Positions 49,609 through 56,025 of a DNA stretch of 56,025 nucleotides are shown here, piece by piece. The position numbers and the translations under genes were made by a program. Each line of letters begins with the position of its first letter. Positions within the stretch are counted from its first letter, which is position 1. Origin of the DNA: Macrococcoides goetzii (lineage in GTDB: Bacteria; Bacillota; Bacilli; Staphylococcales; Staphylococcaceae); NCBI RefSeq assembly GCF_002742385.2, contig NZ_MJBI02000009.1, positions 1 through 56,025 of the forward strand, given 5' to 3'. A model generated the notes under the pieces. The model was not told where the DNA came from and ran no database searches. It was given only the letters and a program-made list of their open reading frames with translations.

Positions 49609-50010
49609 ATGGAATCAGAAAGCGCTAGAAAGATTTTATCTGCTAACTTACAAAAATTAATGAATCAAAAGAATATAGATCAACAAGAGTTAGCTGAAGC
49701 TATCAATGTATCTCAACCTACTGTTTCTAATTGGATAAATGAAACTAAGTATCCACGTATCAAAAGAATACAAGAGATTGCAGATTATTTTGGTGTGCCA
49801 AAAAGTAAAATAACTGAGCCTTGGAATACCGTTACAAACAAAAACAACTCTTTAGATATCGTTAAAAATTTAGAATCGCAAGGTATCATCATCAATTTCT
49901 CAGACTTTGAAGGTTTTGATAAATTGAGCGATGAAGAAAAAATAGATTTTCAAAAAAGAATTGAAGAAGCAGTTCAATTCGAATTATTTAAACGTAATCA
50001 AGGTAAGTAA
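49609..50010 (+). CDS. Short CI/ImmR-type phage repressor
   Basis: A 133-residue protein with an N-terminal XRE HTH (IDQQELAEAINVSQPTVSNW, residues about 24-43) and a helical C-terminus. It lacks the Ala-Gly/Ser-Lys self-cleavage domain of lambda-type repressors. With the ImmA-type protease gene next door this indicates ICEBs1-like control, in which the repressor is cut by a separate metalloprotease. Confidence 0.87.
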   Translation: MESESARKILSANLQKLMNQKNIDQQELAEAINVSQPTVSNWINETKYPRIKRIQEIADYFGVPKSKITEPWNTVTNKNNSLDIVKNLESQGIIINFSDFEGFDKLSDEEKIDFQKRIEEAVQFELFKRNQGK

Positions 50011-50021
50011 GGAGAGTTAAT

Positions 50022-50450
50022 ATGGAGATAAAAGACATATACTTTGAACGTGGGATAATATCTCCTAGCGATCTTGACATAGACAATGTTGCTGCTGCAT
50101 TTAATATTTCTTTATTCAAAAATTGGGATGTTGATGTACATGTTAAGTCGGAAGATATAGATATTATTATGTTACGTGCCAACGATTTATATACAATGAA
50201 TGAGACTTTTTTTCATGAATTTGCTCATGTATTAAGACACGGTCATACTCATATTAATGAATCTTATAGGAAATACTGTGAAGGACAAGCGAATAATTTA
50301 ATGTATGAATTAGCAGTACCTGAATTTATGATTACTGATCCATGCATTGATTATAAATACATACAAGAAAACTTTAATGTTTCAAAAGAATTTGCACTTA
50401 AAAGAATAGACCAATTAAAAAACAAAATAAATATGAAATGGAGTAGTTAA
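50022..50450 (+). CDS. ImmA/IrrE family metallopeptidase
   Basis: A 142-residue protein with zinc motif HEFAHVLRH (HExxH type) followed by ...CEGQANNLMYELAVPEFMI, whose Glu is a likely third ligand. ImmA proteins cleave the cognate repressor. It begins 11 bases after the repressor stop and its end is one base from the lipoprotein start, so the three genes probably form one lysogenic transcript. Confidence 0.88.
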   Translation: MEIKDIYFERGIISPSDLDIDNVAAAFNISLFKNWDVDVHVKSEDIDIIMLRANDLYTMNETFFHEFAHVLRHGHTHINESYRKYCEGQANNLMYELAVPEFMITDPCIDYKYIQENFNVSKEFALKRIDQLKNKINMKWSS

Positions 50451-50451
50451 A

Positions 50452-51180
50452 ATGAATTTTAAAATTATTAGTAGCACATTAGTTGCATCAGCATTATTAT
50501 TATCGGCGTGTGGTAATGAGGAGGTCAAGCAAGAAAAGAAAACAGAAAATAAAGTTGTAAAAAAAGATGATAAAGCAAAAGAAGCAAAGGAAAAAATAAA
50601 AAAACAAAAAGAAAAAAGTACAACTGAAAATCCTACAACCGAAGAAACTACTACAGAAGAAAAAATAGAACAATCAAATGAACCTGCAACAACCGAACAG
50701 AAACAAGCGATAAACATTAACAACATTACTGATCGTAGTACATTAGAATCGGTAGTTTATGGTAATTATTCTGAAATGGATAAAGTTACAGCATATAAAA
50801 GCGCAGTTGATAACGGTGTTATTCCACAAGGGAATGTAATGGAAGGTCCTGCATCAGCTGCATATGAAAGTTCATTAAGAGTAGAAAGTGGTCAAGAAAA
50901 ATCAGTTTATACTAGCAATCCTAATCCTAACAATCCTGCAACATCAAAATATGATCACTTATATAATTCAAGTAATGCTACAGATGACATAGACCCTAAT
51001 TGGTCACCTGAAACTGAAAATACAGAAGATGTTGATGCATGGCGTGAAAATGTTCCTGGTGGATTATCATCAGGAGAAATCCAAATGAAAAACTTAATTG
51101 AGAACGGACAATACACTGAACCCGATGCACAAGAAATATATAACAAAATATTAGAGAAAGAAAGACAATACGGAAATTAA
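50452..51180 (+). CDS. Prophage-encoded surface lipoprotein
   Basis: A 242-residue protein with a lipoprotein signal (IISSTLVASALLLSACGNEE; lipobox LSAC), then a Lys/Glu-rich and TTE-rich linker (about 24-85) and a C-terminal domain (SLESVVYGNY-like SEMDKVTAYKSAVDNGVIPQ; LSSGEIQMKNLIENGQYTEP). Encoded within the lysogenic transcript between repressor and integrase, the place where lactic phages keep Ltp/Sie-type superinfection exclusion proteins. Exclusion is inferred from position only. Confidence 0.82.
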   Translation: MNFKIISSTLVASALLLSACGNEEVKQEKKTENKVVKKDDKAKEAKEKIKKQKEKSTTENPTTEETTTEEKIEQSNEPATTEQKQAININNITDRSTLESVVYGNYSEMDKVTAYKSAVDNGVIPQGNVMEGPASAAYESSLRVESGQEKSVYTSNPNPNNPATSKYDHLYNSSNATDDIDPNWSPETENTEDVDAWRENVPGGLSSGEIQMKNLIENGQYTEPDAQEIYNKILEKERQYGN

Positions 51181-51191
51181 GTGTGTGTGCA

Positions 51192-51212
51192 TTAAAAAGG
51201 CTATATGCCTTT
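51192..51212 (+). terminator. Terminator of the lysogenic operon
   Basis: Perfect AAAAAGGC-TATAT-GCCTTTTT hairpin 12 bases after the lipoprotein stop; it also works for minus-strand transcripts. Confidence 0.85.
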
Positions 51213-51228
51213 TTATTTTATCTCATAT

Positions 51229-51242
51229 AGGAACATACGTTC
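51229..51242. promoter_or_regulatory. LexA-like (SOS) box upstream of int
   Basis: GGAACATACGTTC contains GAAC-N4-GTTC, the core of the Gram-positive SOS box CGAACxxxxGTTCG; the outer bases differ. It lies about 70 bases before the integrase start. Confidence 0.35.
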
Positions 51243-51271
51243 CATGAAAGGTGGTGATATCAAAAACTGAC

Positions 51272-51294
51272 CGACTTCCAAGTCTCCCGCTTAT
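51272..51294 (+). repeat. Dispersed 23-bp element, integrase-leader copy
   Basis: Begins CGACTTCCAAGTCTCCCG and ends CTTAT, directly before the integrase ribosome binding site AAGGAGG. One base different from 48985-49007; inverted core at 12812-12826. Confidence 0.85.
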
Positions 51295-51307
51295 TAAGGA
51301 GGTTAAT

Positions 51308-52507
51308 ATGTCAGTAAAATATATAAAATCAAAAAAATATGATGACGTGTACAGTTATACAACGTCATCAGGTCAATTATTATATTGTTTCCGCTTCAAG
51401 TATTATCGTAACGGAAAACGTAAAGAATTACAACGTAGTGGATTTAATAGTGAAAAATCAGCATATAAAGAAATGTTGTTACGAAAATTTGAATTAGAAT
51501 CATCTGATTTTTCTAAATTAGATTCTGATAAAATATCATTTTCAAAAGCAGCTGAATTATATTATCAAAACAAGTTGTCTTACTGGTCTGAAAACACCAG
51601 GAAGAGAAATAGAGGAACGTTAGACAATCATTTACTGCCTATACTCGGACATATAAAATTAAATGATATTACTGCAACATTAGTTCAAAATAGCGTGATA
51701 AATGTTAAATTGAAAGAGTTATCACCTAAGACTGTACAGAATGTGTATGAAACCTTATCTGCAATTTTAAATTATGCAGTAAGAAATGATTTATTAAATA
51801 AAAATAGATTGTCACATAATATATTCATACCTTCAGATGATAAACAAGTTATCTTTTATGATCAGAAAACATTAAAAAGAATATTAGATAAATCTGAAGA
51901 GTTAAATATTACTTACGAACTTATTATCAAGACATTAGCATACTCTGGAATGCGTATAAGTGAGTTGTTAGGATTAAAATGGACTGATATAAACTTTAAT
52001 GAACATACAATTTCAATATTGCGAACAAGAAAAAATATAGATACTGAAAAGAAAACCAAAACTAAAAATTCAATCCGTACTATATATGTAGATCCTATGA
52101 TTACCGAATTATTAAAAGAATATTATCTTTACGTATATGACAAAGCCTTTGAAAAAGATATAAAGATAGGTATTAATGGTTATGTCTTTTTGGGGATCAA
52201 TACATTACAACCAATCAGTAAAACTGTAATCACTAATATGTTGAATACTGTTGGTAAAGAGTTAAAAATCAAGATACATCCTCATGCTTTTAGACACACA
52301 CATGCTACTCTATTATTAAATGCTGGAGAAACATATCATTATATTGCTGAACGTTTAGGCAATACCCCTAGAATGATTGAAGAAACTTATGGTCACCATG
52401 TTAATCCAGGTAAAAGAAAAGTTGCAAATGCATTCTCAGATATAATGAAAAACGAAGTGTCGGAAGAAGTGTCGGAAGTAATTCAATTTAAAGCTAAGAC
52501 ATCTTGA
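51308..52507 (+). CDS. int: Tyrosine site-specific integrase
   Basis: A 399-residue phage integrase starting at ATG 51308 with AAGGAGG upstream; the frame is open to 51251 but the extra part covers the repeat element. N-terminal arm-binding domain (about 1-75), SAM-like core-binding domain (about 75-170), catalytic domain with Arg216 (YSGMRISELLGLKW), His326-x-x-Arg329 (HAFRHTHA) and nucleophile Tyr361 (ETYGHH). Lies 34 bases from attR. The last codons (EVSEEVSEV) are encoded by two TGTCGGAA arm-type sites. Confidence 0.95.
   Translation: MSVKYIKSKKYDDVYSYTTSSGQLLYCFRFKYYRNGKRKELQRSGFNSEKSAYKEMLLRKFELESSDFSKLDSDKISFSKAAELYYQNKLSYWSENTRKRNRGTLDNHLLPILGHIKLNDITATLVQNSVINVKLKELSPKTVQNVYETLSAILNYAVRNDLLNKNRLSHNIFIPSDDKQVIFYDQKTLKRILDKSEELNITYELIIKTLAYSGMRISELLGLKWTDINFNEHTISILRTRKNIDTEKKTKTKNSIRTIYVDPMITELLKEYYLYVYDKAFEKDIKIGINGYVFLGINTLQPISKTVITNMLNTVGKELKIKIHPHAFRHTHATLLLNAGETYHYIAERLGNTPRMIEETYGHHVNPGKRKVANAFSDIMKNEVSEEVSEVIQFKAKTS
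52458..52477. other. Candidate integrase arm-type sites, right arm
   Basis: TGTCGGAA at 52458-52465 and 52470-52477, 12 bases apart, within the 3' end of int. Same octamer as in the left arm. Confidence 0.55.
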
Positions 52508-52540
52508 TACTACTATGGTTTACCCATAAAGTTGCATACT

Positions 52541-52563
52541 TTGTGTACAAGTACATGTGTTCG
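52541..52563 (+). other. attR core
   Basis: Exact 23-bp copy of 12587-12609 (TTGTGTACAAGTAC...ATGTGTTCG). Flanks differ on both sides, which defines the prophage ends. Confidence 0.9.
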
Positions 52564-52680
52564 CGTGGATAAAATACAGACAAATTGATAAAAATAAATG
52601 CTTAATTTTATATGTAAGTGGTATATATATTTTAAAAATTTTATTCAATCAGACACCATCATATTTTAAGGGGTATATAT

Positions 52681-52785
52681 ATGTATCGTTTTCCACGTAG
52701 TTGTTTAGGAAGTATTATTCTATCGGTTATTCTTTCAATCATTTTAACTGTACTATTAAATGGTTGCGTCGCTATAATGCATTAA
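52681..52785 (+). CDS. Tiny hydrophobic peptide, 34 aa
   Basis: AAGGGG precedes the ATG; reads MYRFPRSCLGSIILSVILSI, then ILTVLLNGCVAIMH: a basic end and one membrane helix. It lies on host DNA between attR and tsaD, with its own terminator right after. Could be a real small membrane protein or a remnant; no family recognised. Confidence 0.5.
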   Translation: MYRFPRSCLGSIILSVILSIILTVLLNGCVAIMH

Positions 52786-52790
52786 AAAGA

Positions 52791-52812
52791 GGACAAAGTT
52801 TTCACTTTGTCC
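52791..52812. terminator. Bidirectional terminator after tsaD
   Basis: Perfect eight-base stem GGACAAAG/CTTTGTCC with a TTTTCA loop between the convergent small ORF and tsaD, with A/T-rich tails on both sides. Confidence 0.85.
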
Positions 52813-52813
52813 T

Positions 52814-53815
52814 TTATTTTAATTCAATATTTGATCTTCCATTTAAATTCATTCCAGCAAACTCAGATTTAATATACTGATAATATGCTGCTGCACCAAT
52901 CATCGCTGCGTTATCTGTACATAATTCAAAGCGAGGTATCATCAATTTAATATTCTTTTCTGCACATAGCTGCGTCATACGTTCACGTAATCCTTTATTT
53001 GCCGCTACACCACCACAAATCAGTAATTGTTTAATATTATATTCAGCTAATGCATCAAATGTTTTCTCTGATAACACATCAATGACACTCGCCTGAAAGC
53101 TTGCTGCCACATCTTCTGCTTTATAGCTTTCACCTTTTTGATTCTTATTATGCAATGTATTAATTACGGCACTTTTTAAACCGCTGAAACTAAAATCATA
53201 GCCTTCTAAAATTGGGCGTGGTAATTTTAAATTATCCTCACCAATGGCGGCTAATCTATCAACATGAGGTCCTCCCGGATAAGGTAGATTAATAGTTCTA
53301 GCTACTTTATCGTACGCTTCACCGACAGCATCATCACGTGTCTGTCCGATAATTTCAAAATCCATATGGTCTTTCATAACAACCAGTTCAGTATGACCTC
53401 CTGAAACCACTAAAGCTAATAATGGAAAAGTTAATCGCTCTTCAATATGATTCGCATAAACATGTCCTGCAATATGATGTACAGGTATTAACGGTTTGTT
53501 ATGCGCTAGCGCTAATGCTTTTGCTGCGTTAATGCCTACAAGCAATGCACCGATTAGACCTGGTCCTTCTGTTACTGCAACTGCATCTATCTCTTTCCAA
53601 GTAAGATTCGCTTCATTAATTGCTTCTTCAATAACGATTGTAATATTTTCTACATGATGTCTGCTTGCTACTTCTGGTACAACGCCACCAAATCGTTTAT
53701 GAGATTCTATTTGACTGTTAACGACGTTGCTCAGCACCTCATATCCATTTCTTACAATACTCACTGCAGTTTCATCACAACTTGTTTCAATTGCTAATAT
53801 TGTTACATCGCTCAT
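52814..53815 (-). CDS. tsaD: tRNA threonylcarbamoyladenosine transferase TsaD
   Basis: A 333-residue Kae1/Gcp protein. [16 protein letters not shown] at the N-terminus, metal-binding [23 protein letters not shown], and [17 protein letters not shown] near the C-terminus are diagnostic. Starts at ATG 53815 overlapping the rimI stop; GTG 53830 is a weaker alternative. Transfers threonylcarbamoyl to A37 of ANN-decoding tRNAs together with TsaB and TsaE, both encoded upstream. Confidence 0.95.
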   Translation of the reverse strand: MSDVTILAIETSCDETAVSIVRNGYEVLSNVVNSQIESHKRFGGVVPEVASRHHVENITIVIEEAINEANLTWKEIDAVAVTEGPGLIGALLVGINAAKALALAHNKPLIPVHHIAGHVYANHIEERLTFPLLALVVSGGHTELVVMKDHMDFEIIGQTRDDAVGEAYDKVARTINLPYPGGPHVDRLAAIGEDNLKLPRPILEGYDFSFSGLKSAVINTLHNKNQKGESYKAEDVAASFQASVIDVLSEKTFDALAEYNIKQLLICGGVAANKGLRERMTQLCAEKNIKLMIPRFELCTDNAAMIGAAAYYQYIKSEFAGMNLNGRSNIELK

Positions 53816-54267
53816 TTTAATTTCACCCACATAACTTTCGCATCCTGATTCGGACCATAATAGTCACGTCTAACTCCACCATATGTAAAACCGAATGATT
53901 CATACAAACGACGAGCCGTTAAGTTCTCTTCTCTCACTTCCAGACTCATCATTTCACAAGTAAGACGTGCATAATTCATAACATACTCTAATAATAACTT
54001 ACCATATCCTTTGCCACGCATCGCTTCATCAATTGCAACCGTAGTAATTTGTGCCTGATCAATAACTATCCACATACCGAGATATCCTATTACTTTATTA
54101 TCCTGCAACATCGTAAAATAATGTGCAAACTCATTTTTTTCGAGTTCATGATAAAAAGCATCTAAATTCCATGAACCTGATGGAAACGCTTTTTGTTCTA
54201 TCTCATATATTGCCGGAACATCTTCAAGCAACATCTTTCTAATTGTTAAGCCTGATTGTTCTGCCAA
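53812..54267 (-). CDS. rimI: Ribosomal protein S18 alanine N-acetyltransferase
   Basis: A 151-residue GNAT enzyme with [20 protein letters not shown] (acetyl-CoA loop RGKGYG) and [22 protein letters not shown] start at 54267 within the end of tsaB. The tsaE-tsaB-rimI-tsaD order is the standard Firmicute arrangement. Confidence 0.92.
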   Translation of the reverse strand: MAEQSGLTIRKMLLEDVPAIYEIEQKAFPSGSWNLDAFYHELEKNEFAHYFTMLQDNKVIGYLGMWIVIDQAQITTVAIDEAMRGKGYGKLLLEYVMNYARLTCEMMSLEVREENLTARRLYESFGFTYGGVRRDYYGPNQDAKVMWVKLK

Positions 54268-54908
54268 TTACGCTCAGCCTCAGATATTCTCAAATACGTA
54301 GGTTCAAACGTATGTGCATTGACTAAATAAGATTTGTTAATGAGTCTTCTCATTTCAGCACTGCGAGGAATACAATAGTAAGATGGACCTTTTAACTGTT
54401 CTGCCAGTTTCTCAGCATCCATTCCAATAAATAGATACGGTAAATGTTGTTCTTTTAATTTTTGATTTAATTCATCAATTGATATATACGCATCATCTTC
54501 AACAAGTTCTAATTTAACACCCTTGTATCGATAAATGCCCGCATATACGTGGTTACGTCGGGCATCAATAACAGGTATCAATAAAAATTCATGCATTCTC
54601 ACAGTTGCAGCAATGGCAGCTAAACTAGATACAGCATATAAGGGAATACTTAAAGTATAAGCAAGTGTCTTTGCAGCTGTAACACCTATACGTAACCCTG
54701 TATATGAACCTGGTCCTTTGGCAACTACAATACCTTCAATATCTTTCATTTCAAGTTTTGTATATTCTAAAAGAGATTCAATCTGAGACATCATTGTAAT
54801 TGAATGGTTGATTCTCATGCCACTATTAAATTCTGCTAACACTTCATTACCTTCAGTAATAGCAACAGATAACGGTTGATTACTCGTATCGATATGTAGT
54901 AGTCTCAT
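54246..54908 (-). CDS. tsaB: tRNA threonylcarbamoyladenosine protein TsaB
   Basis: A 220-residue ASKHA-fold paralogue of TsaD, with LLHIDTSNQPLSVAITEGNE and VVAKGPGSYTGLRIGVTAAK. ATG 54908 has AAAGGAG upstream; the frame extends six bases further. Scaffold for TsaD activity. Confidence 0.93.
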   Translation of the reverse strand: MRLLHIDTSNQPLSVAITEGNEVLAEFNSGMRINHSITMMSQIESLLEYTKLEMKDIEGIVVAKGPGSYTGLRIGVTAAKTLAYTLSIPLYAVSSLAAIAATVRMHEFLLIPVIDARRNHVYAGIYRYKGVKLELVEDDAYISIDELNQKLKEQHLPYLFIGMDAEKLAEQLKGPSYYCIPRSAEMRRLINKSYLVNAHTFEPTYLRISEAERNWQNNQA

Positions 54909-55350
54909 ACTCAATTTGCTCCTTTAAATTTGTTGAACGATTACCATGTGACGAAAGTTTAAATAAACGTCTCGTATCATCAATACGCTCTATTTCAATT
55001 TGCAGATAATCATCAGGCAGAAAGTCAGCAATCATTTGTGGCCATTCTACTAATGTAACTCCTTCTCCATAAAAATAATCATCAAATCCTAAATCATCTT
55101 CTGCACCTTCTAAACGGTAACAATCCATATGATGAAATGGAATGCGCGCTTCATATGATTTAATGATATTAAACGTAGGAGAACTGATAACAGATGCTAC
55201 ACCTAACGCCTGTCCAAAATATTGACTAAATGTTGTTTTACCCACTCCAAGATCACCTTTTAACAAAATAACTGTTTGTGGCTTTGAAAATTGGGCAATT
55301 GTTGTAGCAAGTTTTTGCGTTTCTTCTATTGAATTAATTAGTAATTCCAT
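54880..55350 (-). CDS. tsaE: tRNA threonylcarbamoyladenosine ATPase TsaE
   Basis: A 156-residue P-loop protein: Walker A LLKGDLGVGKTTFSQYFGQA, then SSPTFNIIKSYE and HHMDCYRLEGAEDDLGFDDY, and VEWPQMIADFLP. First gene of the operon; stimulates t6A synthesis by the TsaB-TsaD complex. Overlaps tsaB by about 29 bases. Confidence 0.94.
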   Translation of the reverse strand: MELLINSIEETQKLATTIAQFSKPQTVILLKGDLGVGKTTFSQYFGQALGVASVISSPTFNIIKSYEARIPFHHMDCYRLEGAEDDLGFDDYFYGEGVTLVEWPQMIADFLPDDYLQIEIERIDDTRRLFKLSSHGNRSTNLKEQIEYETTTYRYE

Positions 55351-55445
55351 TTTTCTTCACCTATTTTCAAATATATATTATTGTATCATGAAATGTTTGT
55401 ATTAATGTAATTGATTGATGGATAATAACACTTCTTTTGTTTGAT

Positions 55446-55540
55446 GAGTGGGCTGCATTGTTGTGTTACAGCCCACTCAGTCTTAGAAATACACATTTTT
55501 CTACTTTGAGTGGGCCGTAAAAAGCTAATACAGCCCACTC
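55446..55540. repeat. Two tandem GAGTGGGC hairpins
   Basis: GAGTGGGCTG/CAGCCCACTC at 55446-55478 (perfect ten-base stem) and GAGTGGGC/GCCCACTC at 55508-55540, about 60 bases apart, between tsaE and the rRNA operon. No T-run; related to each other and therefore a small repeat family. Confidence 0.75.
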
Positions 55541-55572
55541 ATATAAACATGTGATTAAATATATAAACAAAA

Positions 55573-55594
55573 AAGAGACCCCGAAGGATCTCTT
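55573..55594 (-). terminator. Terminator of the rRNA operon
   Basis: AAGAGATCC-TTCG-GGGTCTCTT hairpin on the minus strand with a stable UUCG loop and a run of T, just past 5S rRNA. Confidence 0.92.
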
Positions 55595-55601
55595 ATGAAT
55601 T

Positions 55602-55716
55602 GCCCGGCAACGTCCTACTCTCGCGGATCGTAAGACCAACTACCATCGGCGCTAGAGAGCTTAACTTCTGTGTTCGGTATGGGAACAGGTGTGACCTCTC
55701 TGCCATCGTCACCAGA
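55602..55716 (-). rRNA. rrf: 5S ribosomal RNA
   Basis: Minus strand begins TCTGGTGACGATGGCAGAGA and contains CACACCTGTTCCCATACCGA and GAAGTTAAGCTC, ending ACGTTGCCGGGC. About 115 nt, as usual for staphylococcal 5S; ends are accurate to one or two bases. Confidence 0.96.
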
Positions 55717-55926
55717 CAAATGAAAGATAATAATATTATACTTTCAAAACTAGATAAGTAAGAAGAAAATTTAGATATTACCCGGCAATCCCGAATAAAA
55801 AATCTATATCCAGCTTCAGCTTCGCTGTCTTTCATCATTTTCTAAACTTCCATTCCAGCTGCGCTGTCAGTCAGTTTATCAAAAATGAATCAAGCCATAA
55901 CGCTCGCTTACGCTTTTAACATAAAA
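55717..55926. other. 23S-5S spacer
   Basis: About 210 bases between 5S and 23S rRNA with no tRNA gene. Contains processing-stem-like AT sequence; nothing else recognisable. Confidence 0.8.
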
Positions 55927-56025
55927 TTGATTAAGTCTTCGATCGATTAGTATTCGTCAGCTCCATACATTACTGTACTTCCACCTCGAACCTATTAACC
56001 TCATCATCTTTGAGGGATCTTATAA
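55927..56025 (-). rRNA. rrl: 23S ribosomal RNA, 3' end (partial)
   Basis: Minus strand reads ...AAGTACAGTAATGTATGGAG, then CTGACGAATACTAATCGATC and ends GAAGACTTAATCAA, the conserved 23S 3' terminus. The gene continues past the window edge. Confidence 0.95.

Larger units (their letters stand above)
12587..52563. mobile_element. Complete siphovirus prophage, about 40 kb
   Basis: Bounded by the 23-bp direct repeat and containing, in standard order, integrase, repressor, replication, late activator, packaging, capsid, tail, fibre and lysis modules of an HK97-fold, staphylococcal-type temperate phage. All structural genes have full-length frames except the non-canonical Dit start and one frameshifted small gene, so it could be inducible. 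It is inserted between the ABC-F gene and tsaD without interrupting a recognised gene. Confidence 0.95.

Noticed and set aside
55593-55838. Minus-strand open frame of 81 codons over the rRNA region
   Set aside because: It overlaps 5S rRNA and the spacer; not a protein gene.

Overview
The window is low-GC Firmicute DNA that fits Staphylococcaceae. Macrococcus is my best guess, from the host gene order (an LPXTG surface protein, a sucrose cluster, tatC-tatA-rex, an ABC-F gene, then tsaD-rimI-tsaB-tsaE beside an rRNA operon) and from staphylococcal-style phage genes; no species-level marker was available to me.

Layout. 1-12586 is host chromosome: an LPXTG surface protein; a VOC dioxygenase/nitroreductase pair; a sucrose module (RpiR-type regulator, fructokinase scrK, sucrose-6-phosphate hydrolase scrB, LacI-type scrR); a NERD-domain protein; a 51-bp tandem repeat array; tatC, tatA, rex; and an ABC-F ATPase. 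12587-52563 is a complete-looking siphovirus prophage of about 40 kb, bounded by a 23-bp direct repeat (attL/attR). 52564-56025 is host again: a tiny hydrophobic ORF, tsaD, rimI, tsaB, tsaE, then the 3' end of an rRNA operon on the minus strand (23S end, 5S).

Prophage organisation, left to right: an accessory two-gene cassette on the plus strand beside attL (a very acidic 81-residue protein plus a 57-residue helix-turn-helix protein, with its own promoter). Then, on the minus strand and read right to left from about 49.5 kb: early genes (Cro-like protein, antirepressor, DnaD-like replication protein with iterons, SSB, dUTPase, RusA, ParB-like protein, many small proteins), a RinA-like late activator, HNH endonuclease, a putative cos region, terS/terL, portal, ClpP-like protease, HK97 capsid, connectors, major tail protein, tail chaperones with a -1 frameshift, tape measure, Dit, Tal, receptor-binding fibre, holin-like proteins and a four-domain endolysin. 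On the plus strand near attR lie the lysogeny genes: a short repressor, an ImmA-type metalloprotease, a prophage lipoprotein and a tyrosine integrase.

Most notable points: (1) the acidic-protein/HTH cassette has the layout of an anti-CRISPR/Aca operon; (2) the prophage entered a cluster of DnaA boxes between the ABC-F gene and tsaD; (3) a probable small antisense RNA lies opposite the antirepressor leader; (4) the Dit gene has no ATG/GTG/TTG start and appears to begin at AUA; (5) one small early gene carries an in-frame amber codon and one small tail gene is frameshifted; (6) a near-identical 23-bp element recurs at the integrase leader and the early-gene region, with its core in the left arm.
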